Origin: Pseudomonas lini
Lineage (GTDB): Bacteria > Pseudomonadota > Gammaproteobacteria > Pseudomonadales > Pseudomonadaceae
Direction: 5' to 3'
DNA: 64,000 nt
Assembly: GCF_001042905.1 (NCBI RefSeq)
Contig: NZ_JYLB01000001.1
Location: forward strand, 124,001 to 188,000
Shown here piece after piece: positions 18,417 to 27,500 of the stretch; positions within the stretch are counted from its first letter, which is position 1, and the number at the start of each line of letters is the position of its first letter. A program made the translations under genes and the position numbers. The notes beneath the pieces are model-generated. The model did no database searches. It was not told where the DNA came from and was given only the letters and a program-made list of their open reading frames with translations.

Positions 18417-19127
18417 TCAGCGAAACGTGATGAGTTCCGGGGCCTTCAGCAGTTGCAGGTGTGCATGACTGTTGAAGGAAGCCAGGGCCACCTCGCGACC
18501 ACGAAACTTAAGCAGGTTGAGCGAGGTGTTGACGATTTGCCAGTTCAGTTCAAAGGCCTGCTTTGCGGGCATTTGCGTAATCAGGTGGAGCAGGGCAGTG
18601 ATGGTGCCGCCGGAGGTGAACACGGCGATTTTCTGGGTATTGTCGGCGTGTTCGAGCAATCGATGCAGACCGGCCTGCACGCGTTCGACGAAACCCAGCC
18701 AGCTCTCCAGCCCCGGTGTGTCGTAGGTGCCGGCGAGCCAGCGCTCGATGATCAAGGCAAAGATGCGTTGGAATTCAGCACGGTTTTGTGCGGCGTTGCG
18801 CAGGATATCCAGCGCTTGGGGCTCGTCATCCAACATGGCCGGCAGCAGGGCGCGGATCACCGCATCGGCGTCGAATTCGTTGAAGGCGGAATCGATTTCC
18901 AGCACCGGCACCGGCATCCCGACGGCGGCGAATTGTTCCAGCGCGCTGTTGGCAGTGTGTTGCTGGCGGCGCAGGTCTCCCGACAGGCAGCGATCGAAGC
19001 TGACACCGAGTTCAGCCAGGTGCTGGCCGAGGAGTTCTGCCTGGCGAATACCGGTCGGCGACAGGACGTCATAGTCGTCTGCACCGAAGGAGGCCTGGCC
19101 ATGTCGAATCAAGTAGATGCTGCCCAC
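18417..19127 (-). CDS. Histidine phosphatase (phosphoglycerate mutase-like) family protein
   Basis: This 236-residue protein of the histidine phosphatase superfamily has the catalytic LIRHGQ motif right at the N-terminus (His8-Gly), the second conserved arginine region (CLSGDLRRQQHTA), and a later catalytic-type His motif in the VFTSGGTITALL region. The GTG at 19127 (VGSIYLIRHGQ) matches the normal family start; the longer frame would begin at a TTG 21 codons upstream. It could be a phosphoglycerate mutase paralogue or a small-metabolite phosphatase; the substrate is undetermined. It is probably co-transcribed with the SCP2 gene and divergent from sohB. Confidence 0.82.
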   Translation of the reverse strand: MGSIYLIRHGQASFGADDYDVLSPTGIRQAELLGQHLAELGVSFDRCLSGDLRRQQHTANSALEQFAAVGMPVPVLEIDSAFNEFDADAVIRALLPAMLDDEPQALDILRNAAQNRAEFQRIFALIIERWLAGTYDTPGLESWLGFVERVQAGLHRLLEHADNTQKIAVFTSGGTITALLHLITQMPAKQAFELNWQIVNTSLNLLKFRGREVALASFNSHAHLQLLKAPELITFR

Positions 19128-19329
19128 GTCCGCGTCATCCCGGTACGTTGAAGGTTTGGCGAGGTTATGAGGATGGCGGTGAGCTGTCAATGAAAAAACA
19201 TACGCTTGTTTGAAATGCCCGTTACAGGCTTGTTGCCAGAGGTTTCACGGCTGGTCGTCAGGCTGGCGGATGGGTATGCTGGAGGTATCCCGCGCGTGTT
19301 TAACCCGCGCATTGATTGAAGGAGTCCCT

Positions 19330-20352
19330 GTGGAGCTTTTGTTCGAGTACGCCATTTTTCTGGCCAAGACCGTGACTCTGGTGATCGCCATTCTGGTGGT
19401 CCTGGCCAGTTTTGCGGCGTTGCGCAGCAAAGGTCGACGCAAGTCGGCCGGGCAGCTGCAAGTCAGCAAACTCAATGATTTCTACAAAGGGCTGCGCGAA
19501 CGCCTGGAGCAAACCTTGCTCGACAAGGATCAGCTCAAGGCCCTGCGCAAGTCCCAGGCTAAAACCGAGAAAAAGCAAAAGAAGACACCCGAGGCCAAAC
19601 CGCGGGTGTTTGTGCTGGATTTCGACGGTGACATCAAGGCGTCGGCCACTGAGAGCCTGCGCCACGAAATCACCGCGCTGCTGACCCTCGCCACGCCAAA
19701 GGACGAGGTGGTGCTGCGCCTGGAAAGCGGCGGCGGCATGGTTCATAGCTATGGCTTGGCGTCTTCGCAACTGGCGCGGATTCGTGAAGCCGGCGTGCCG
19801 TTGACCGTGTGCATCGACAAGGTCGCGGCCAGCGGCGGCTACATGATGGCGTGCATCGGCGAGAAGATTATCAGTGCGCCGTTCGCGATCCTCGGCTCGA
19901 TCGGCGTGGTGGCGCAGTTGCCCAACGTCAATCGTCTGTTGAAAAAACACGACATCGACTTCGAAGTACTGACGGCCGGCGAGTACAAGCGCACCCTGAC
20001 AGTGTTTGGCGAAAACACCGAGAAGGGCCGGGAGAAATTCCAGGAAGACCTGGACATCACCCATCAGCTGTTCAAGAACTTCGTTTCGCGCTATCGCCCG
20101 CAACTGGCCATTGATGACGTGGCCACCGGGGAAATCTGGCTAGGTGTCTCGGCCTTGGACAAGCAACTGGTGGATGAGCTCAAGACCAGCGATGAATACC
20201 TTGCCGAACGAGCCAAGCAGTCCGAGCTCTATCACTTGCATTACGCCGAACGCAAAAGCCTGCAGGAGCGCATCGGTATTGCGGCCAGCGGTTCGGTTGA
20301 TCGCGTGCTGCTGAACTGGTGGAACCGGTTGACCCAGCAACGCTTCTGGTAA
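19330..20352 (+). CDS. sohB: SohB, inner-membrane S49 family serine protease
   Basis: This 340-residue protease of the SppA/SohB family starts at GTG 19330 with a strong GGAG site 5 nt upstream (VELLFEYAIFLAKTVTLVIAILVVL). One N-terminal membrane segment (about 5-27) and a basic coiled linker precede the protease domain (from about residue 95). The catalytic Ser lies in VAASGGYMMA and the partner Lys in the GEYKRTLTVFGENTEKGREKF region. SohB is a putative periplasm-facing peptidase. A strong bidirectional terminator follows within 35 nt. Confidence 0.9.
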   Translation: MELLFEYAIFLAKTVTLVIAILVVLASFAALRSKGRRKSAGQLQVSKLNDFYKGLRERLEQTLLDKDQLKALRKSQAKTEKKQKKTPEAKPRVFVLDFDGDIKASATESLRHEITALLTLATPKDEVVLRLESGGGMVHSYGLASSQLARIREAGVPLTVCIDKVAASGGYMMACIGEKIISAPFAILGSIGVVAQLPNVNRLLKKHDIDFEVLTAGEYKRTLTVFGENTEKGREKFQEDLDITHQLFKNFVSRYRPQLAIDDVATGEIWLGVSALDKQLVDELKTSDEYLAERAKQSELYHLHYAERKSLQERIGIAASGSVDRVLLNWWNRLTQQRFW

Positions 20353-20384
20353 GCCCCCTCGCGTAATCGCTTACGCCGGACACA

Positions 20385-20422
20385 AAAAAGCCCTGAACCG
20401 GATTTTCGATTCAGGGCTTTTT
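20385..20422. terminator. Bidirectional rho-independent terminator
   Basis: AAAAAGCCCTGAA pairs perfectly with TTCAGGGCTTTTT around a 12-nt loop, giving U tracts on both strands. It separates the convergent sohB and DUF934 genes. Confidence 0.92.
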
Positions 20423-20435
20423 GTTGTACGCGTAC

Positions 20436-20930
20436 TTAGCGGCGACGGAACAGCGGCAGCGGTTCGTCGGTAGCAGCCTGATAGGTCACAGAGAAGTCCT
20501 TGAGACCTTCCAGAGCTTCGTACGGGTCTTTATCGGCGCGGATCGCAAAGGCGTCGAAACCGCAGCGGTGCAGGTAGAACAGCTGGTCGCGCAGCACATC
20601 GCCGATCGCCCGCAATTCGCCTTTGAAACCATAACGGTCACGCAGCAGACGGGCGTTGGAGTAGTTGCGACCATCAGTGAAGGCTGGGAAATTCAGGGCG
20701 ATCACCTGGAAATTTTCCACGTCGTCACCGATTTCTTCCGCTTCTTCATCGGCATCCAGCCATACGCCCAGGCCGCCATCGCGGGCCTTGAGCATGCGGC
20801 TGTGCTCGCGCCACAGCTGCAACGGGACGATCAGGTCGTCGCAGTTGCTGATCTCGTCGATGTTGAAGTCCTTGGGCAACAAGTGCCAGGTTTCGTCGAC
20901 GACTTCGTTGTTCTTAATTATTCGCTGCAT
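20436..20930 (-). CDS. DUF934 protein, sulfite reductase partner
   Basis: This 164-residue DUF934 protein contains the conserved LQLWREHS, LGVWLDADEE and FPAFTDGRNYSNARLLRDRYG segments. It overlaps the end of cysI by 17 nt and is clearly co-transcribed with it. In proteobacteria DUF934 genes nearly always accompany assimilatory sulfite reductase, so a role in sulfite reduction or electron delivery is inferred, but the biochemical activity is unknown. The start at 20930 (MQRIIKNNEV) is preferred over upstream in-frame starts inside cysI. Confidence 0.88.
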   Translation of the reverse strand: MQRIIKNNEVVDETWHLLPKDFNIDEISNCDDLIVPLQLWREHSRMLKARDGGLGVWLDADEEAEEIGDDVENFQVIALNFPAFTDGRNYSNARLLRDRYGFKGELRAIGDVLRDQLFYLHRCGFDAFAIRADKDPYEALEGLKDFSVTYQAATDEPLPLFRRR

Positions 20931-22572
20931 AGACGCGCTCCTTGAAGAGGTCGATGCCGATACGCTGATAGGTGTCGATAAAGCGCTCGTCTTCGGTACG
21001 TTGTTCGATGTACACGTCAATCAGCTTTTCGATCACGTCAGGCATGGCTTCCTGTGCGAAAGACGGGCCGAGGATTTTGCCCAGGCTCGCATCGCGACTG
21101 GCGCTGCCACCCAGGGACACCTGGTAGAACTCTTCGCCTTTCTTGTCCACCCCGAGGATGCCGATGTGGCCGACGTGGTGGTGACCACAGGCGTTCATGC
21201 AGCCGGAGATGTTCAGGTCCAGCTCGCCAATGTCGAACAGGTAGTCCAGGTCGTCGAAACGGCGCTGGATCGATTCGGCGATCGGGATCGATTTGGCGTT
21301 GGCCAAGGAGCAGAAATCGCCGCCCGGGCAGCAGATGATGTCGGTCAGCAAGCCGATGTTCGGCGTGGCGAAACCTTGCTCGCGCAACTCGCCCCACAGG
21401 GCGAACAATTGGCTCTGCTCGACATCGGCCAGAATGATGTTCTGCTCGTGGGAGGTGCGCAGCTGACCGAAGCTGTAACGATCGGCGAGGTCGGCAACGG
21501 CATCGAGCTGCTTGTCGGTGATGTCGCCCGGCGCAACGCCAGTCGGCTTCAGGGACAGGGTCACGGCCACATAACCCGGCTTCTTGTGGGCCAGGGTATT
21601 GCGGGTGCGCCAGCGCGCGAAGCCCGGGTGTTCTTTATCGAGCTCGGCCAACGCCAAGGTCTGGTTGTCCAGAGCCTTGTAGTCCGGATCGACAAAGTGT
21701 TTGGCCACGCGATGCACTTCGGCGTCGGTCAACGTGGTCTGGCCACCGCGAAGGTGTTCCATTTCCGCGTCGACTTTCTGCGCGAACACTTCAGGCGTCA
21801 GGGCCTTGACCAGAATCTTGATCCGCGCCTTGTACTTGTTGTCGCGACGGCCGTAGCGGTTGTACACCCGCAGGATGGCGTCGAGGTAGCTCAACAGGTC
21901 CTGCCATGGCAGGAATTCGTTGATGAACGCGCCCACCACCGGCGTACGGCCCAAGCCACCACCGACCAGCACACGGAAACCCAGTTCGCCCGCGGCGTTG
22001 TGCACCGGCTCAAGGCCGATGTCATGGACTTCAATGGCCGCACGGTCGGACGTCGAACCGTTGATGGCGATTTTGAACTTGCGCGGTAAATAAGCGAATT
22101 CCGGGTGGAAAGTAGTCCATTGGCGCACAATTTCGCACCACGGACGCGGGTCGATCAACTCATCGGCCGCGACACCGGCGAACTGGTCGGTGGTGACGTT
22201 GCGCAGGCAGTTGCCGCTGGTCTGGATCGCATGCATCTGCACGGTCGCCAGTTCAGCCAGGATGTCCGGGATGTCTTCCAGGGCCGGCCAGTTGAACTGC
22301 ACGTTCTGCCGGGTACTGATGTGGGCGTAGCCCTTGTCATAGTCGCGGGCAACTTTGGCCATCATTCGCGTCTGGCGCGAAGTCAGTTGGCCATAAGGCA
22401 CCGCCACACGCAGCATCGGCGCGAAGCGCTGGATATAAAGGCCATTTTGCAGGCGCAGGGGGCGGAATTCTTCTTCGCTCAGCTCGCCTGCCAGATAGCG
22501 TCGGGTCTGATCACGGAACTGCTTGACGCGGTCCTCGATGATCCGCTGATCGTACTCGTCGTATACGTACAT
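20914..22572 (-). CDS. cysI: Sulfite reductase (siroheme/4Fe-4S hemoprotein subunit)
   Basis: This is a 552-residue nitrite/sulfite reductase hemoprotein. It has the two-fold repeated ferredoxin-like and catalytic halves (for example GLYIQRF...RQTRMMAKVARDYDKG and KPTGVAPGDIT...RTSHEQNIIL), and the siroheme/4Fe-4S ligand motifs CCPGGDFC and SGCMNACGHH near the C-terminus. It reduces sulfite to sulfide for cysteine synthesis in the cytoplasm. ATG 22572 is chosen for the AGGACTT upstream and because it matches the known Pseudomonas CysI length. The downstream DUF934 gene overlaps it. No binding site for the cysteine regulator CysB could be identified with confidence. Confidence 0.92.
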   Translation of the reverse strand: MYVYDEYDQRIIEDRVKQFRDQTRRYLAGELSEEEFRPLRLQNGLYIQRFAPMLRVAVPYGQLTSRQTRMMAKVARDYDKGYAHISTRQNVQFNWPALEDIPDILAELATVQMHAIQTSGNCLRNVTTDQFAGVAADELIDPRPWCEIVRQWTTFHPEFAYLPRKFKIAINGSTSDRAAIEVHDIGLEPVHNAAGELGFRVLVGGGLGRTPVVGAFINEFLPWQDLLSYLDAILRVYNRYGRRDNKYKARIKILVKALTPEVFAQKVDAEMEHLRGGQTTLTDAEVHRVAKHFVDPDYKALDNQTLALAELDKEHPGFARWRTRNTLAHKKPGYVAVTLSLKPTGVAPGDITDKQLDAVADLADRYSFGQLRTSHEQNIILADVEQSQLFALWGELREQGFATPNIGLLTDIICCPGGDFCSLANAKSIPIAESIQRRFDDLDYLFDIGELDLNISGCMNACGHHHVGHIGILGVDKKGEEFYQVSLGGSASRDASLGKILGPSFAQEAMPDVIEKLIDVYIEQRTEDERFIDTYQRIGIDLFKERVYAANN

Positions 22573-22866
22573 ATAAGTCCTGTTCTCAGGCTTGGGCCGG
22601 TCGGATCCAGTTGCGTTTTTCGCTTGCTGAAGTCTCCGATACTGCCTCGGCAATTCTGCGCGCACGGCCGCGCACTCCCAACGGAGCGGAGGCAAGATAC
22701 CAGTTTGCAGTTATGCGCAAAAGTGATGTTTGAGTATATGTAAAGAACCAAAACGACTAATGAAACTCACGGGAGCAAAACCCACATTTGTGGTGCGGGC
22801 AATCATCGTCTTAACTGTGCTCGAGTCTTTATGCAATCACCGATAAAACCGACAAGAGGCGATGCA

Positions 22867-22980
22867 ATGAGCAACCCAACCAAAGCAGGGAAAAGCGATA
22901 GCACGGTCGATGCTTGGGCGATTTTGTTCCTGATCATCCTGGTCGTGGGAACGGCAGTGTTCTGGGTCAGCCATCAATAA
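22867..22980 (+). CDS. 37-residue single-pass membrane peptide
   Basis: This is a very short reading frame: a hydrophilic lysine-rich N-terminus (MSNPTKAGKSDSTVDA) and one clear transmembrane helix (WAILFLIILVVGTAVFWV), ending SHQ. It has a ribosome binding site (AGAGG, 7 nt upstream) and an upstream spacer with no other gene. A perfect stop-to-start layout and the good hydrophobic helix favour a real small protein. It resembles the many stress-induced small inner-membrane proteins of bacteria, but no named family is recognised. The preceding 294-nt gap (22573-22866) must hold its promoter and that of cysI. Confidence 0.65.
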   Translation: MSNPTKAGKSDSTVDAWAILFLIILVVGTAVFWVSHQ

Positions 22981-23096
22981 ACGACCCCGTCCGGGCCCGG
23001 CGCCGACGATTGTCGGACAAAATCCGGAATAAGCACCGTTCCAGGGAACTTCGCTGGCTATAATGCGCAGCGGATTTTCGGGGGCTCGGACGTTTA

Positions 23097-24182
23097 ATGT
23101 TGAAGTTCTTTTGTGGGGTAGTGCTGGCGCTTGGTACGGTCTTGGGACCGTGCGCCCAGGCCGCGTCGGTATTGTTCCTCAATCCCGGGACCTCCCAAGA
23201 GGTCTTCTGGGTCAGTTACTCGCAGTTCATGCAGGCCGCCGCCAAGGACCTGGGCATGGATTTGCACATCCAGTATTCCGAGCGAAACGCTGAAACCACA
23301 CTCAAACAGGCCCGCGAAGCCCTGCAAGGGCCGAATCGGCCGGACTATCTGGTGTTCGTCAACGAACTGTATGTCGCGCCCGAAATCTTGCGCCTGGCTC
23401 AAGGCAGCGGTGTGAAACTGTTTTTGGTCAACAACGGCCTGACCGCAGACCAGATGCGCCTGCTCGGCGCCCAGCCGGACAAGTATCCCGACTGGTTGGG
23501 CAGCCTGGTGCCCAACAATGAGGAGGGCGGCTACTTGATGCTCAAGGAGCTGATTCGCCTGCATCGCCCGGTCGCACCCGGTCAGATCATTGATCTCGTG
23601 GCCTTTTCCGGCCTGAAAATCACGCCAGCCGCGCAACAGCGTGAGCAGGGCATGATGCGCGCATTGGCCGAACACCCTGAAGTGCGGTTGCGCCAGTTGG
23701 TCTACGGCGGCTGGACCCGCGAGCGCGCCTATGAACAGGCCAGGTTATTGTTCAAGCGTTATCCGCAAACGTCGCTGGTCTGGTCGGCCAACGATGAAAT
23801 GGCCTTTGGCGCCATGCAGGCTCACGCCGAAACGGGCGGCCAACCCGGCAAGGACGTACTGTTCAGCGCCGTCAACAATTCACCGACCGCGTTACAGGCG
23901 CTGTTGGAAGGGCGGTTGAGTGTGCTGTTGGGCGGGCACTTCACTCTGGGTGGTTGGGCCCTGGTGCAACTGCATGACTATGACCAGGGGGTGGATGTCA
24001 GCCAGTACGGCGGGCGCGACCGGCAAATTTCGTTGTTGCAGCTGATCGATCACGCACAAGCCAAGCGATTGCTGGCGTTGAGTGCTACTCAGGACTACGG
24101 CGTGGATTTCCAGAAACTCTCGGCCAAGGGCCGACCCACGTCGTATCGCTACCCGTTCAGCTTGCAAGCCCTGATGCACTGA
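23097..24182 (+). CDS. Periplasmic substrate-binding protein (type 1 fold), orphan
   Basis: This 361-residue protein has a Sec signal peptide (LKFFCGVVLALGTVLGPCAQAA) and a sugar-binding (RbsB/LacI-like, type 1) periplasmic fold: SVLFLNPGTSQEVFWVSYSQFMQ, LVFVNELYVAPEIL, LVAFSGLKITPAAQQREQGM and SLVWSANDEMAFGAMQAH. No permease or ATPase gene is near. It may therefore serve a transporter elsewhere or act as the sensory subunit of a membrane signalling protein. The ligand is unknown. Confidence 0.85.
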   Translation: MLKFFCGVVLALGTVLGPCAQAASVLFLNPGTSQEVFWVSYSQFMQAAAKDLGMDLHIQYSERNAETTLKQAREALQGPNRPDYLVFVNELYVAPEILRLAQGSGVKLFLVNNGLTADQMRLLGAQPDKYPDWLGSLVPNNEEGGYLMLKELIRLHRPVAPGQIIDLVAFSGLKITPAAQQREQGMMRALAEHPEVRLRQLVYGGWTRERAYEQARLLFKRYPQTSLVWSANDEMAFGAMQAHAETGGQPGKDVLFSAVNNSPTALQALLEGRLSVLLGGHFTLGGWALVQLHDYDQGVDVSQYGGRDRQISLLQLIDHAQAKRLLALSATQDYGVDFQKLSAKGRPTSYRYPFSLQALMH

Positions 24183-24188
24183 GCCGGT

Positions 24189-24410
24189 TCAGATACCCGC
24201 CAGGTGCACCACCAGTTTGACGATGCCAAACAGCGTCAACGCGAACACTGCCGTGAACAGAATCCCCAGAATCACGAAATGACTCGGCTTGCCGTGGGTG
24301 AAATCCCGGGCCCGGTTCTTCCCGCTCTGCACCCCGAACGCCGCCGCCATGACGCTGTGCAGCATCTGCCAGAAGGTCGGCGGTTTGTTGTTGTCGACTG
24401 GATCGTCCAT
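24189..24410 (-). CDS. DUF2970 family small membrane protein
   Basis: This 73-residue protein matches DUF2970. The FWQMLHSVMAAAFGVQSGKNRARDF segment is typical of the family, and one C-terminal transmembrane helix (about 46-70, FVILGILFTAVFALTLFGIV) follows. The gene is convergent with the binding-protein gene, only six bases between the stops. The function of the family is not known. Confidence 0.85.
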   Translation of the reverse strand: MDDPVDNNKPPTFWQMLHSVMAAAFGVQSGKNRARDFTHGKPSHFVILGILFTAVFALTLFGIVKLVVHLAGI

Positions 24411-24589
24411 AAATCCCTCGTCTCTCAGTAAGTCCTCAAAGCATAGCCAATACGGCGGTGCGTGTTATGGCTGGCCTGCCTGCGGATCGACGCATTTGGT
24501 AACCAGTCTTCGTCAGTGCAATAACTATCTACCGCAGCTGTGGCTTGCTGAAATGGTGTCCTGTCGCTCCACTTCTCAGGAGAGGCAGT

Positions 24590-27500
24590 ATGCCTACCCA
24601 TCTCCCCACTTCGTCCACTTCCCACAGGCCCTTGATTCGTAAACATTTGGCTTCAGGACGAAGCAGTATTCATCGTGAGCTTCTTGAACAGCTGGCGCCC
24701 GACTGGTTGATCAATGCCACGCCAGCAAGACGGGCTGCAATAAAGGCGACTGGCACGCTCCCACCGGACTGGTATCAGCGCGCGTCCATCGGGCAACAAC
24801 GGGCGCTGAAGGAAAGTTTCGACGCCAGTTTTGCTTCGCAGGCTCGACTGGACAAGACGATGTCGTCGCTTCAAGACATCGACAGTTTTGCCGAGCTGAT
24901 ACTCACCAAGGCCCTGAAGGACCGTCTTGGTATTGAGGTAGACGTCAACAAAACCCTGGTATGTCTGAGGCAACCGCTGGAGGTCAGCGACCTTGAAATA
25001 GAAGTCGCATCGTTCGAAGTGTTGAAGCTTTCTTTGTTACAGGCAGCACTACATAACTTCGAAGCATCCGAGTGCGAGGAAGGCGCCTTTCATCGCAGGT
25101 CCGGGTTTGTTGTCGAGACATCGACCCCTGGCACGTTCCAGGTCGCTGCCGTCAATATGACGGTCAGGCAGTTCCTGTCGCTTTGTCGCCAACTGGATAT
25201 CGGAGCGCAGTATCAAACCTGTGTGCAGGCGTTTTTCCAACCAGCGGATGCGCAGAAGGAAATGACACTTCGCAGGCAGTTCATTGCCAGTCAGAAAGCG
25301 GCATTGAGGGCAGCTGCCGAACTGGCCCTGCTGAAAAAGGATATCGAGCCCGACGATTACACGATGGTCCTTTCGATCATTAATGGCGAAGTCCATCCCA
25401 GGCTGGGTAACAAGTCAGTCTGGTTTCGGGATTTGAGTTTGATGAAGCGCAGGATGACAGGCTGCGTCGTGTTCAGTATCAGCGAGCAGTACCGCTATAC
25501 CAATGAGTTCATCGTTTACATTCCCCATGATCCAGAGCACCCGCTCAAGCGCTACACCTCTGCGCAGTTGCGTGAAGAGTTCAAGCGACAGTTCACGGCT
25601 CGAGGTACATCGTCGTCCAGCAGCGGTGGTCCGACGGCTCACCAGCGTTTTTTCAGCCAGTTCGTGGCCTACGCCGACCGCCCTTATTACTTCAGTCAGT
25701 TCACCCGTAAAGCCGCGGACGCTCCAGCCGATCCCTTGCATTCCATCTGGGTGAAAGTCGCGCAGTACATTCCGCCGCTGTCCAGCATCGTTCGTATCAA
25801 AGAGTTACCGCCTGAGCGTTCGGGCAAGCGCGAACCGGTTGAAGACCCTTATCTCAACCCTTTCGGGATCATTCGGGAAGGCGTGGCTGGCATCTGGTCC
25901 GCCAACACCGACCTCTGGGCTTATCTCTACGAGCAAAACCGGAAAAAGGTCATCGCCGATGCGCGCAGCCATGCGGTCCCAACGGCTGATGTCGATGCAC
26001 GGGTACGGGCAGAAAAGCTCAATCATTTGCTGGAAATCGGCATGCTGGGATTGAACATGGTGTCGATGTTCGTACCGGTGCTGGGCGAGATCATGCTGAC
26101 GGTGATGGCCGGTCAATTGCTTTACGAATCGTTCGAGGGCGCAATCGAGTGGAGCGAAGGCGATCGCACCGCAGCCAAGGCGCATCTGGTCGATGTGGCC
26201 GAGAATCTGGCGCTGATCGCCGTGATGGCCGGTGCAGGCAAAGGGCTGGGCAAGCTACTTGCGGTGAAAGCCGAACCTGTGGTCGAGCAACTGGAGCCAG
26301 TCCAGTGTGCCGACGGAGAAACCCGATTGTGGAAGCCGGACCTGAGTGCCTATGAGCGTCATGTCGCGCTGGATCGCAACTCAGGCCCTGATAGATTGGG
26401 ACAGCACCGGGTGAACGATAAAACCTACATCCGGCAGGGTGACAAGGTCTATGAAACCACCTTCGATCAATCGCTGAAAAAATGGCGTATTAAGCATCCG
26501 ACTGATACACACGCCTGGCAGCCGGTACTCGAGCACAACGGGCAGGGTGCCTGGCGTCATTCGCTGGAGCGTCCGCTTGCGTGGGATCGTCTGACCCTGT
26601 TACGGCGCATGGGCCACATCACCGAGGCGTTTACTGATGAGCAACTGCTCACAATCGCTGACGTTTGCGGTGTCGATGACAATACCTTGCGCAAAATGCA
26701 CATGGATCATCTGCCCCCGCCCCTTGAGCTGGCAGACGCCTTGCGGCCTTTCAAAGCCGAACATGGCGGCGGCGGGCAATTAATCAATAAGTTACAACGT
26801 GCCTGCCCAGGGCTTGGCGAGTCCGCAGCGCAAAGGATTCTGCTGGATGCCAATGCCGAGGAACTCTCACGTCTGAAAACGACGCCTCGAGTTCCGTTGA
26901 AAATGCTCGAGGAGGCCCGTTGGTATGCACAGCAGGGGCGTCAGGCCCGGGCCTTCGCCGGTCTGCACCTGGAGAGCATGGTGACGGCTGACAGCCAGTG
27001 GCTCGCACTGCATGCACTGGAACAATTGCCGGGCTGGACCGGCGAGGTGCGCCTGGAGGTTCGCGACGGCCACATCAACGGCCCGCTCATTGATGGCATT
27101 GGCAATGAAGCGGCCCCCCGTCGCAAGTATGTCGTTAAACGCGGGCCTTCTTATCAAGCGTTTGATGAACGCGGAGAGGCGCTCAACAGTGCACCCGCCA
27201 GTGGCGACAACTTTTTCGCCTCGATCATGCACGCTTTGCCCGATGAGGTCCGCCGCGCATTGGGCGTTCCACAGGTGAGTCAAAGCGCCAGCCTGAAGCG
27301 GGCGGTTATCGACTCGGCCATCGAGCATCGGGCTGAGTTGTCGCAACGGCTGGAAAAACGCACCGGGCACAGCAAGACATTCAAGCCGCCCGTTCGTGTA
27401 ACAGAGCGCAGGGTGGGGTATTACGCCAGCGGGCGCGGGCAAGGCTTGAGTCCTTCGCTGGTCGCCCGGGTTCAGGATGTCTATCCGGCGCTGACCGACC

